60,990 nt of DNA, from contig USLU01000028.1 of assembly GCA_900555635.1 (NCBI GenBank), positions 1-60,990 on the forward strand, in the 5' to 3' direction. Every line of letters begins with the position of its first letter. Within the stretch, counting starts at the first letter, position 1. A program made the position numbers and the translations under genes. Of the stretch, positions 1 to 8,149 are shown piece after piece. The notes under the pieces were generated by a model. It ran no database searches. It had not been told where the DNA came from and saw nothing but the letters and a program-made list of their open reading frames with translations. Source of the DNA: an uncultured Bacteroides sp. Lineage in GTDB: Bacteria; Bacteroidota; Bacteroidia; Bacteroidales; Bacteroidaceae.

Positions 1-340
1 CATTACTCTCACTTAATCACTAGTTCTGCTTATCATTTGTTTCATTTCTTTCCCGTTCTGAGCTGAATAACATTCAATAGGTTTATTATCAGTTTGTTGG
101 CGCTGTATAGCCACTTTATCAGTGGTACAGTGGCACTTTGCAGAATGTACAGTATCACTTTATCAGTAGTACAGTATCACTTTATCGGTAGTACAGTGCC
201 GCTTTATCGGTGATACAGTACTACTTTATCGGTGATACAGTGACACTGTACAATAAATAAAAAGATGTACAGTATAAATGTATTGATTATCAAAGCGCTA
301 TGATTGACGCATTAGAGTGAAAAGTAAGTGCTTTTCAATG
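1..340. other. Gene-free left edge, downstream of the HTCS gene
   Basis: No convincing reading frame is visible. The stretch lies beyond the 3' end of the minus-strand HTCS gene. Its main content is the 22-base tandem array described separately (112-243). The first 90 bases are AT-rich and I see nothing recognisable in them. Bases 244-340 contain two further TGTACA-type words and then the HTCS stop. Confidence 0.6.
112..243. repeat. Degenerate tandem array, six 22-base units
   Basis: Units start at 112, 134, 156, 178, 200 and 222 with no slippage of the 22-base register. The consensus is roughly CACTTTATC-GT--TACAGT followed by two variable bases. Decayed copies seem to continue on both sides (from about 90 and from 244). 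The edge of the last unit forms a 15-base palindrome, TACAGTG-A-CACTGTA (236-250). The array is not a CRISPR because nothing separates the units. Function is unknown; the period is about two turns of B-DNA. Confidence 0.8.
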
Positions 341-3300
341 CTATGGTTTCTGATACTCACTGGGTGTCACTTCAAATTGTTTCTTGAAACTCTTGGAGAA
401 GTGGGAGAGAGTATTAAATCCCGTCATATCTGCAATTTCAGAAACCGTATATTTCCCTTCCGCTATTAACTCTGCCGCACGGTTCAACTTATAGGTTTTG
501 AAGAAGACGCTTGGATTCTCACCTGTCAGACCTTTTACTTTGTAGTAGAATTTGGTACGTGATATTTTAAGTAACTCGGTCATGCGGGCAATGTCCAGTT
601 CAGGATTGGAGAGTTCGTTTTCCATTAGTCGGTACAGGTCCGTCATAAAGGCATTATCTTGTGGCGAAAGAATGTTCTCCTCAATCTTGTCCGTTTGCGT
701 GGCTTTTCCCAAAAGGGTGCGCGCCTTTTCCCGGTTATTGAGTTGAGATTTGATAAGAGCTAATAGATAGCTTGGCTCAAAAGGTTTGGTTACATAAGCG
801 TCTGCGCCGGTATTTAAGCCTTCTACCTGATTCTCGACGGTTGCTTTTGCCGTGACCAATATAACAGGGATATGGCAGAGTTGCAGGTCTTCCTTTATTT
901 CCCGGCAGAGCTGGTAACCGTCTTTACCGGGCATCACTACATCACTTAATATCAAATCGGGAGCTTCTTCACTCATGGCTTTAAGCGCACTGTTTGCATC
1001 GAACCGACAAATAACCCTGTAGCTCGTAGACAATAATGTTTTCAGGTAGTAGGCTACTTCCGTATCATCATCTACTACTAATATGACTTTTTGTTCTTCT
1101 GAACCTTCCGACATTTCATCGGGCTGGTATGCTTTTTTATCGAATAAGGGAAATGCCTCCGATTGATTGCTTTGTTCGGGAGCTCGCTCTTCTTCGGTGT
1201 AAGAAACATCGTTTATCGGGAGGATAAATGTAAAAGTGGCACCACTTCCTTCTTCCGGTTTAAAGGCCTTTAAATATCCATGATGAAGTTCGGCCAAGCT
1301 GCGGGCATAGTATAGCCCGATACCTGTTCCCCAATTGTAAGTCCCTTCGGTAGGATTGGCCATTTGGTAATATCGCTCAAAGATCTTTTCCAGTTTGTCT
1401 TCGGGAATATCTTGCCCCGTATTGGCTACGGAGACTTTTATATATTGTGTATCTTTATCTGAGCTGCGTAAAGTGAAGAGTTGCTCCGCTTCCTTTCGAT
1501 TAATCACATCAAAGCTTACGTTGATTTTCCCGCTAGTCGGTGTGAATTTTAGGGCATTAGACATCAGATTGCCAAAGATCTTGTCTACTTTGTCCTCGTC
1601 CAACCATAATAAGAACGTATCTTCCAGCCCGTATGTATTTAATGTGATGTCTTTATTTCTTGCGTTTACGCGGAAAATCTCTACCAGCCGTTGCAGGGAA
1701 AGGATGATATCTGCCCGCTTTACTTTTAACTTTAATGTGTCGTTTTCCAGTTTGTTGAAGTCCATCAGTTGGTTTACTAGTTTCAGCATTCTATTCACAC
1801 TGCGTTGTACGATGTAAAGCAAGTTTTTATCCTCACCAACGATGGCTGTACTGTTGCATAATTGCATGATAGGGCCTGAAATCATTGTCAGAGGGGTGCG
1901 GAATTCATGAGAAATATTGGCAAAGAAGCTCATATTCATTTTATTGACACGCTGCTCTTGAGCTTTTTCCAGTTCGGCTTGCAATGCAACTGCTTTCTCG
2001 GCACGGATACGTAACCAAGCACTGACGAGTGACCAGATGATGCCTACTGCTATGATGATATAAATGCAGTATGCCCACCAGGTAGCCCATGGGGCGGGAG
2101 AGATATGAACCGGAATGGAACTTTCGGCTTCGACAATGCTTTTATCATTATTGGTAATCTTCACCTTGAAGGTGTAGTCTCCTGCCGGTAAGTTGGCATA
2201 ATACGCCTCGCGGTTGTTGCGTGCATCGATCCAGTACTTATCAAAACCTTCCAACTTGTATTGATAATGCACACGTTCGTGTTCACAGTAGTCCAGCGCT
2301 GAGAATGAGATGCTGAAACTGTTTTGGTCGTGTTTCAGATGGATGTCCGGTTTATAGGACAAATGCCTGTCTATACATTGACCGTCATGTGGATGAATCA
2401 GCCTGTTGTGTATTTTGAGGTCTTCAAACAAGAGTGGGATATTTCGTTTTACCGGTACATCCAACGGATTAAAGAAGGTCAGTCCGTGTGTTCCTCCGAA
2501 TATCAACGTACCATCTGGCAGGCGACATGAAGAACGGTCGTAAAACTGGTTGCCACCGATACCATCGGCAGTGAAATAGTTGGTGAACTTATTCACAGTG
2601 CGGTCGTACTTACTTAATCCATATTGCGTACTCACCCACAAATGTCCTTGGGCATCTTCTTCAATACCCGAAATGTCCAGGCAGGCAGTGCCGGGCACCG
2701 GTTTCATTCGTTTGGTTGCAAGCGAGTAGCACATTAATCCGTTGCTTACCGTACCTATCCAGATATCTCCTTGCGTATCTTCATAGATTGCCGTCGGAAT
2801 AAGTACGGAACGGCGTATGCAGGCTTTGAAGTCTTCTTCTGATAGGGGTAGGTCTTGTATCTCTCTGGTCTTGGAATTAATAAGTTTCATAGGTTGATAG
2901 AAGGCTGCCACCAATATATTGCCATCACTCAGCGGGAGCAGGCTTGGGATAAAAGTAAACCGGGCATTAAAAACAGGTATGGCCTGAAACTCCTTTTCCC
3001 CTTCTCGCAAAGCATAAACATTCTGACTGGCAGTCCCTATCCAGATAGTCTTGTTATGGTCTTGCGTGATAGACATCGGCATGGAAATAGAGTACTTGGC
3101 TTCTATTTGTAGGGTGCTGTTTATATAACGACATTTGTATACTTCATTGTTAGAGGCCGTCATCCAAATAGCGTTGCTGTCATCTACAAATACCTGATTC
3201 ACATAAATTGCTTTCTGTTTCTCTTGTGGGAAGAGTTTGTCTGTTCCTATTATTTCTATCTTTTGGTTTTGTAATCCATAAACATATACTCCGTTCATCA

Positions 3301-4390
3301 GTGTGGCTATCCATAAATTCTGATCCTTGTCTGAAGCTATGGACATAACCGATTTATTCTCAATGTTTGAGCGGAGATAATTGTTATTGTTGAACCGTTC
3401 CTTGTAATGATACCGAACTGTAAATCCCTGGTCAATGGAGCCAATCCATAGATTCTTTTGAGAATCAGTAAACATCTTGCTTATCTTGAAACGTGGCATC
3501 TCAAAAGGAAAACCGTCTTCATCCTGATGAGTTACAGTGTTTTCAACATAGTTGTAACAGAACATTCCATATTTGGAAGTATTTATTAGCAGACTATTAT
3601 TTCCATAGGGATGTATGTACTCAACATCGGCATAAGATAATATAGGGTGCTTTCTGATGATTTCGGGAATTTCTCTAAAACTATGGGTACGTATGTCAAA
3701 GATCGACATCGTGTGGTTACCTGTCATCCATATCTCCTTACTGTCGTGAAGATAAGAATAATAAGGATAGCCTTTAAGAGGGATTGAGTCTTTTAGTTGT
3801 AAAGTGGATGAGTCATAGCACCGCATGGCCAATGAACTGATTGCCCAAAGGTTATTATTGGCATCTATATGGCATTTTACATTGAAGGTATGCTGTGAAT
3901 CGAAGTTAGGAATTATACAATCAATTTGTTCCGTTTCGGGATTGTAGGAATAAAGTTGCACGACTGTGTTTAGAAAAATACGTCCCTCTTTGCTTTCCAA
4001 TAATTGAACCCCATTCTTGTTGCTGAAATTTATAGGGATACGTAGGAAGTTATCCTGATCGGTATACCGGCATACTCCATTAACAGTTGCTATCCAAAGA
4101 CGATTTTTTGAGTCACGGAGAATATCCTGAATTTGATTGTCGGGTAAACCCAGAGAATCGTCGGTGCAGAAGTATTGATGATACTCGTGTACATTGAATT
4201 TGTTCAGTCCGCGAAAAGTACCTATCCAAATGTGTCCTTGTGCATCTTCGGCAAAGGCTTTTATCTTTTGGTTCGATATATCATTGGTGATAACCGGGCT
4301 CTGTTGTTCAGACTCCTGCTCATTCACGTTATCCATCGTTTGGCAGGAGGCAGTTATCCATAAAAGGAATAGTAAAAATTGTGTTCTCAT
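341..4390 (-). CDS. Hybrid two-component system regulator (HTCS)
   Basis: This single-polypeptide sensor and transcription factor is expected to detect a glycan fragment in the periplasm and activate the divergent locus. Residues are numbered from an upstream ATG at 4426. A lipoprotein-like signal starts at Met13 (MRTQFLLFLLWITASC), followed by many propeller repeats (for example HIWIGTFRGLNKF), a Y_Y_Y domain near 700-765, a membrane segment near 785-807, a HisKA domain with His840 in ISHEFRTPL, an ATPase domain, a receiver with Asp1162 in SDVVMPG and a C-terminal AraC-type HTH (about the last 100 residues). I prefer the start at 4390: it sits directly before the signal peptide, and a weak promoter candidate (TCTG at 4470-4467, TATTTTCG at 4447-4440) would give almost no leader to the ATG at 4426. 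Domain order matches the family completely; the ligand is unknown. Confidence 0.95.
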   Translation of the reverse strand: MRTQFLLFLLWITASCQTMDNVNEQESEQQSPVITNDISNQKIKAFAEDAQGHIWIGTFRGLNKFNVHEYHQYFCTDDSLGLPDNQIQDILRDSKNRLWIATVNGVCRYTDQDNFLRIPINFSNKNGVQLLESKEGRIFLNTVVQLYSYNPETEQIDCIIPNFDSQHTFNVKCHIDANNNLWAISSLAMRCYDSSTLQLKDSIPLKGYPYYSYLHDSKEIWMTGNHTMSIFDIRTHSFREIPEIIRKHPILSYADVEYIHPYGNNSLLINTSKYGMFCYNYVENTVTHQDEDGFPFEMPRFKISKMFTDSQKNLWIGSIDQGFTVRYHYKERFNNNNYLRSNIENKSVMSIASDKDQNLWIATLMNGVYVYGLQNQKIEIIGTDKLFPQEKQKAIYVNQVFVDDSNAIWMTASNNEVYKCRYINSTLQIEAKYSISMPMSITQDHNKTIWIGTASQNVYALREGEKEFQAIPVFNARFTFIPSLLPLSDGNILVAAFYQPMKLINSKTREIQDLPLSEEDFKACIRRSVLIPTAIYEDTQGDIWIGTVSNGLMCYSLATKRMKPVPGTACLDISGIEEDAQGHLWVSTQYGLSKYDRTVNKFTNYFTADGIGGNQFYDRSSCRLPDGTLIFGGTHGLTFFNPLDVPVKRNIPLLFEDLKIHNRLIHPHDGQCIDRHLSYKPDIHLKHDQNSFSISFSALDYCEHERVHYQYKLEGFDKYWIDARNNREAYYANLPAGDYTFKVKITNNDKSIVEAESSIPVHISPAPWATWWAYCIYIIIAVGIIWSLVSAWLRIRAEKAVALQAELEKAQEQRVNKMNMSFFANISHEFRTPLTMISGPIMQLCNSTAIVGEDKNLLYIVQRSVNRMLKLVNQLMDFNKLENDTLKLKVKRADIILSLQRLVEIFRVNARNKDITLNTYGLEDTFLLWLDEDKVDKIFGNLMSNALKFTPTSGKINVSFDVINRKEAEQLFTLRSSDKDTQYIKVSVANTGQDIPEDKLEKIFERYYQMANPTEGTYNWGTGIGLYYARSLAELHHGYLKAFKPEEGSGATFTFILPINDVSYTEEERAPEQSNQSEAFPLFDKKAYQPDEMSEGSEEQKVILVVDDDTEVAYYLKTLLSTSYRVICRFDANSALKAMSEEAPDLILSDVVMPGKDGYQLCREIKEDLQLCHIPVILVTAKATVENQVEGLNTGADAYVTKPFEPSYLLALIKSQLNNREKARTLLGKATQTDKIEENILSPQDNAFMTDLYRLMENELSNPELDIARMTELLKISRTKFYYKVKGLTGENPSVFFKTYKLNRAAELIAEGKYTVSEIADMTGFNTLSHFSKSFKKQFEVTPSEYQKP

Positions 4391-4426
4391 CTTACTTATA
4401 TTGATTAGATTTTGGATGGTTCCCAT

Positions 4427-4625
4427 AGTGACTACACTGCGAAAATAGGAATAATAATTGGCTTATCAGATGCTTAATAACATTATTTGAACGTACAGAT
4501 AAACATTTGAACATACAGAACATCTATTTTAAACATACGGACAAATCCTCAAAACAAACGAATAAGCAGCTTGAAAATGAATGATGTAATATTGCAACTG
4601 TGAAAACTTTAAATGTAATACGCAT
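4427..4625. promoter_or_regulatory. Divergent control region between HTCS and its locus
   Basis: This gap separates the divergent HTCS and carboxylesterase genes and should hold both promoters. A -7-like TAATATTG lies at 4587-4594 for the rightward operon, one mismatch from TAnnTTTG. No -33 TTTG lies at the usual distance, as expected for an activator-dependent promoter. The direct repeats annotated at 4486-4540 lie upstream of it. Confidence 0.5.
4486..4540 (+). promoter_or_regulatory. Three direct repeats, candidate HTCS operator
   Basis: TTTGAACGTACAG (4486), TTTGAACATACAG (4506) and TTTAAACATACGG (4528) recur in the same orientation with spacings of 20 and 22 bases, so all three face about the same side of the helix. 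AraC-family domains commonly bind direct repeats spaced by two helical turns. Position upstream of the only -7-like box for the target operon, and next to the regulator's own start, makes these the best operator candidates. This is inference from sequence only. Confidence 0.5.
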
Positions 4626-6275
4626 ATGAAACAGCAATTCTTATCAGCATTGGCTTTTGCTTCTTTGCTTCTTGTGTCTTGTACAGGAAAGGCAGTCGCC
4701 GAAAAACAAATATCACAAGAAGGAGAGGTGATTGCTTCCTCAGACAAAGCTATTGTCCAGACCGAATCGGGTAAAGTGGGCGGATATATTGAAAATGGCA
4801 TGTATATATATAAAGGTATACCCTATGCCAAAGCAGAACGTTTTATGCCTCCTGTTGCTCCTGACAAGTGGGAGGGGATTCGTAGTTCACGCTCTTATGG
4901 CCCCACCTGCCCGCAGGGTAAACGCATGGGGTGGTATAGCGATGAACATGCTTTTGCGTTCAATTGGGACGACGGCTATCCCGATGAAAATTGCTTGCGG
5001 GTAAATATATGGACTCCTGGAATCAATGATGGTAAGAAACGGCCTGTAATGGTATGGCTGCATGGGGGTGGTTATGCTGCCGGTTCCGGTCAGGAACTGC
5101 CTTCTTATGATGGTGCAAACCTGGTAAAGAAAGGAGATGTGGTAGTGGTGACACTGAATCATAGACTCAATGTTTTGGGCTTCCTGGATCTCTCGGCTTT
5201 CGGTGAAAAGTATGCGAAATCCGGTAATGCAGGATTACTTGATTTGGTTGCAGCGCTTCAATGGGTAAATAAGAATATAGCATCGTTTGGTGGCGATGCC
5301 TCCAATGTAACGATTTTCGGTCAATCAGGCGGTGGTGGTAAAGTGTCTACTTTGCTTGCTACTCCTTCGGCAGAAGGATTGTTCCATAAGGCAATTGTGC
5401 AAAGTGGCTCCATGCTCCGTACGATGGAGTCAAAATACTCTCGCCGTATAGGTGCTGCCATGGTAGAGGAACTGGGATTAAAACCCTCTGAGATAGATGA
5501 AATACAGAAGCTTCCTTATGAAACACTACTTGCAGCGGGCGAAAAGGCCATAGCTAAAGTACGTGCCGAAGCAGATAAAGAAGGTGTATCCTCTTTTATT
5601 TTCGGTTGGGCTCCTACGGTAGAGGGTGATGTGCTTCCGGCACAGCCTTTTGATCCGCAAGCTCCTGCACAATCAAAGAATATTCCATTAATGATAGGAA
5701 CCACTTTGCATGAATTTACTACGAGCACGTATGTTCCGGCTTTCCGTTCCGTGACTAAAGAAAAAGCAGTGGAGTTCTTGCAAAAGAAATACGGTAACCG
5801 TACAGAAGAGTTCCTGAAAGCCTTTGAAAAAGCTTATCCGGATTACCAACCCATAGACTTGATTGATATAGATTTAATCTTCCGCCCCAGTGCCGTAGAA
5901 CAAGCTAAACTTAAAGCAGCCCAACAAGGTGCACCGGTTTATATGTATATGTTTGCTTGGGAATCTCCTGTTTTGGATGGTATGTTCCGCAGTACTCACT
6001 GCATGGAAATTCCTTTTGTCTTCAACAATGTAGTACGTCATGCCAGTATGACTGGCGGCGGTGCCGAGGCACAAGCCTTAGGCGAAAAGATGAGCAACGC
6101 CTGGCTGAACTTTGCCCGGACAGGTAATCCCAATGCGGAAGATTTGCCAACCTGGGAACCTTATACTATTGAGAAAGGTGCAACTATGTACTTCAATAAT
6201 ACATCTGAGATAAAAAATAACCATGATAAAGAGTTACTGGAAATTGTGAGAGCATTTCCTACACGTGGATTCTAA
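4626..6275 (+). CDS. Type-B carboxylesterase lipoprotein
   Basis: This 549-residue alpha/beta-hydrolase belongs to the carboxylesterase type B family and would cleave carboxylic ester bonds on a glycoside or its acyl decoration. A lipobox LLVSC puts the lipidated Cys at residue 19, so it is membrane anchored. The nucleophile is Ser234 in FGQSGGGG. The oxyanion-hole stretch WLHGGGY is present, the acid residue is probably Glu in IGTTLHEFT, and His458 lies in STHCMEIPFVF. Length is normal for bacterial members. It is the first gene rightward from the HTCS and starts a run of co-directional genes, so it probably belongs to the HTCS regulon. The substrate cannot be read from the sequence; aryl or acetyl esters are plausible given the three CE1 esterases downstream. 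Confidence 0.85.
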   Translation: MKQQFLSALAFASLLLVSCTGKAVAEKQISQEGEVIASSDKAIVQTESGKVGGYIENGMYIYKGIPYAKAERFMPPVAPDKWEGIRSSRSYGPTCPQGKRMGWYSDEHAFAFNWDDGYPDENCLRVNIWTPGINDGKKRPVMVWLHGGGYAAGSGQELPSYDGANLVKKGDVVVVTLNHRLNVLGFLDLSAFGEKYAKSGNAGLLDLVAALQWVNKNIASFGGDASNVTIFGQSGGGGKVSTLLATPSAEGLFHKAIVQSGSMLRTMESKYSRRIGAAMVEELGLKPSEIDEIQKLPYETLLAAGEKAIAKVRAEADKEGVSSFIFGWAPTVEGDVLPAQPFDPQAPAQSKNIPLMIGTTLHEFTTSTYVPAFRSVTKEKAVEFLQKKYGNRTEEFLKAFEKAYPDYQPIDLIDIDLIFRPSAVEQAKLKAAQQGAPVYMYMFAWESPVLDGMFRSTHCMEIPFVFNNVVRHASMTGGGAEAQALGEKMSNAWLNFARTGNPNAEDLPTWEPYTIEKGATMYFNNTSEIKNNHDKELLEIVRAFPTRGF

Positions 6276-6359
6276 GTGGAAGATAATCCATTTGATACTG
6301 TGCAACAGAGTAAAAGCAAAGATATAGTTAGAGTGATAATATTTTAATAATTTAATATT

Positions 6360-8114
6360 ATGAAAACAATAAACTTTTTTTATCTGGTAATTCTTGCCAT
6401 ATTCTTGTATTCATGTAATGAAAAAGAAGAGTTCATTGATGGTGTTTCTCCGATGACTCGTACTATTGTGGTTGACAACCAAGGTTCTATTTCCAATCCC
6501 GATTTAATATGGAATTGGGAGAATATATCTGAAATACTTTTAAATACAGAGAAAATAACAACAGGAAAAAGTGTAACTGCTCCTTGGGCAGATGGACCTT
6601 CCACTGTTTTATCTGAAACATTTAGAAAGGATATTAAAAAGGAAGATGGTTGGAAAATGCTATTTCATACCTTTAAGAGAACTGGGTTAGATGCAAAGCA
6701 AAACTATATGTGTTTCTATAATCAATATACCGGATTCATTAAAATATTCTATTATTACGAGGGGGAGGAAAAGCACCAAGGGGTACAATGGTATATCAAA
6801 ACAACCGCAGGGGCTAACACGAAAATTTTGGATGAACCAACTTACTTGTCGAAACTGATATCTGATCCGGCAACCAATAATATGTTATTGTTTTCCAATA
6901 TGAATGATGTTCCTACCACGGGCATAGAACATGGATGGAATGGATTTGAATTTCAAGTACCTCGTTATTGTACGGACTTGACAAGTATGGATTTTAAGAT
7001 AGGGGCTTATGAAAAGCAGATAACAAACTATAATTTATTAGGAAAAGCATTCTTAACGACATTGGGAACGATAACAACTACTACTCAAAGTAGTTCTGGA
7101 TTAAGCAAAGCTCTTGCTAATATTGGAGGACCGGAGGCTAAGAAATTTGTAGATAAATTAGGTAATAAATTTTTTGGTGAAACTGTTATATTAAGTAAAA
7201 ATCTAAGTAGTCTGATAAGTTCTATTCCTGGTTCTGGTTATATTTCTGCATTTAAGAGTGGTTTAGATATGATATTTGGAAAAAGCACTACAACTTCTAC
7301 TTCCGATGTCAAACTAACAACAACGGGAACTATTGAGCTCGGTGGAACAAGCTCTGTTGAAACTACAACAGGTATTCCTACTTTGAATTTTAATTTGTAC
7401 GAAGTGTTAAATCCTACTACTACTCGTTCTAATCCTAATCTGGTAACGGCTTCTGTTTCCGGTAGTGGACATTATTTAGGAGTATGGTCTTTGAAAAAGA
7501 AACCGGTAGTTTATTATGATAGGGTTACAATGACAACCGCAACTCGTATTGGCACCAACGTGGATGGCTCAAAAATGTCACTTAAATGTTCTACTCGATT
7601 ACCAGCTATTCAAAATTGTGATTTTGAGCCTGTAATCAATCCAGATTTAGAACCGTATATTACAAAAAAAACATATTCTGTAAAGTATGTAATATGTGAT
7701 CGTTTGCAAGGGCAAGCATATAAATTACTTACTCATGAAATAAATGATTTGTTGCCAAAAGATATTTTGTTTGCGGATTCCGAAGTAGTCTTGAGAGCAC
7801 TTCCTACCAATAATCAATATACTTTTGAAATATCTGTCGATAATGTTTCACCAAGCCAATCCTACTTTACTTATTTCTATGATTGGGGAAAAATAAAGGA
7901 TGGAAGGATATTAGCGGTTATATCTTTAGATATGACATGTTCTTTGAATGGCAAAGAAACAGAAATTTATCAATCTCAGGTTTATGAGGTAGATTATGAT
8001 ATTGCACCCAATTGCACTAAGCCAGCCGATGTACACCATCCTCCTTATGTAATGGTAGTAAACTATGGATATCCATATACTGCAATGTATGGTTGGGATC
8101 AGAATTATCGTTAA
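6360..8114 (+). CDS. Unrecognised lipoprotein, 584 aa
   Basis: I do not recognise this family. A lipoprotein signal ends at Cys19 (ILAIFLYSCNEK). The N-terminal third is aromatic-rich and probably beta-structured. A central stretch (about residues 225-345) is unusually rich in Thr, Ser and Gly, with helical segments between runs such as TLGTITTTTQSSSGLSK and FGKSTTTSTSDVK. The C-terminal third contains several Cys residues and ends in a Tyr/Pro-rich tail. No glycosidase, esterase or lectin motif is visible. It sits 85 bases after the esterase and 36 before susC, where a locus-specific surface protein would fit. Its codons look more AT-rich than those of the adjacent esterase and susC, suggesting separate acquisition. 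A surface binding or structural protein is the default guess. Confidence 0.6.
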   Translation: MKTINFFYLVILAIFLYSCNEKEEFIDGVSPMTRTIVVDNQGSISNPDLIWNWENISEILLNTEKITTGKSVTAPWADGPSTVLSETFRKDIKKEDGWKMLFHTFKRTGLDAKQNYMCFYNQYTGFIKIFYYYEGEEKHQGVQWYIKTTAGANTKILDEPTYLSKLISDPATNNMLLFSNMNDVPTTGIEHGWNGFEFQVPRYCTDLTSMDFKIGAYEKQITNYNLLGKAFLTTLGTITTTTQSSSGLSKALANIGGPEAKKFVDKLGNKFFGETVILSKNLSSLISSIPGSGYISAFKSGLDMIFGKSTTTSTSDVKLTTTGTIELGGTSSVETTTGIPTLNFNLYEVLNPTTTRSNPNLVTASVSGSGHYLGVWSLKKKPVVYYDRVTMTTATRIGTNVDGSKMSLKCSTRLPAIQNCDFEPVINPDLEPYITKKTYSVKYVICDRLQGQAYKLLTHEINDLLPKDILFADSEVVLRALPTNNQYTFEISVDNVSPSQSYFTYFYDWGKIKDGRILAVISLDMTCSLNGKETEIYQSQVYEVDYDIAPNCTKPADVHHPPYVMVVNYGYPYTAMYGWDQNYR

Positions 8115-8149
8115 AGTAGTTAACCAATATAAATCTAATTTAAAACCAA

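Noticed and set aside
112..243. Possible CRISPR array
   Set aside because: The 22-base units follow each other directly with no unique spacers, and no cas gene is nearby. The same holds for the arrays at 41467 and 58798.
6360..8114. MACPF/perforin-type toxin
   Set aside because: The Thr/Ser/Gly-rich central helices raised the idea, but the MACPF signature is absent and no immunity-like gene is present.
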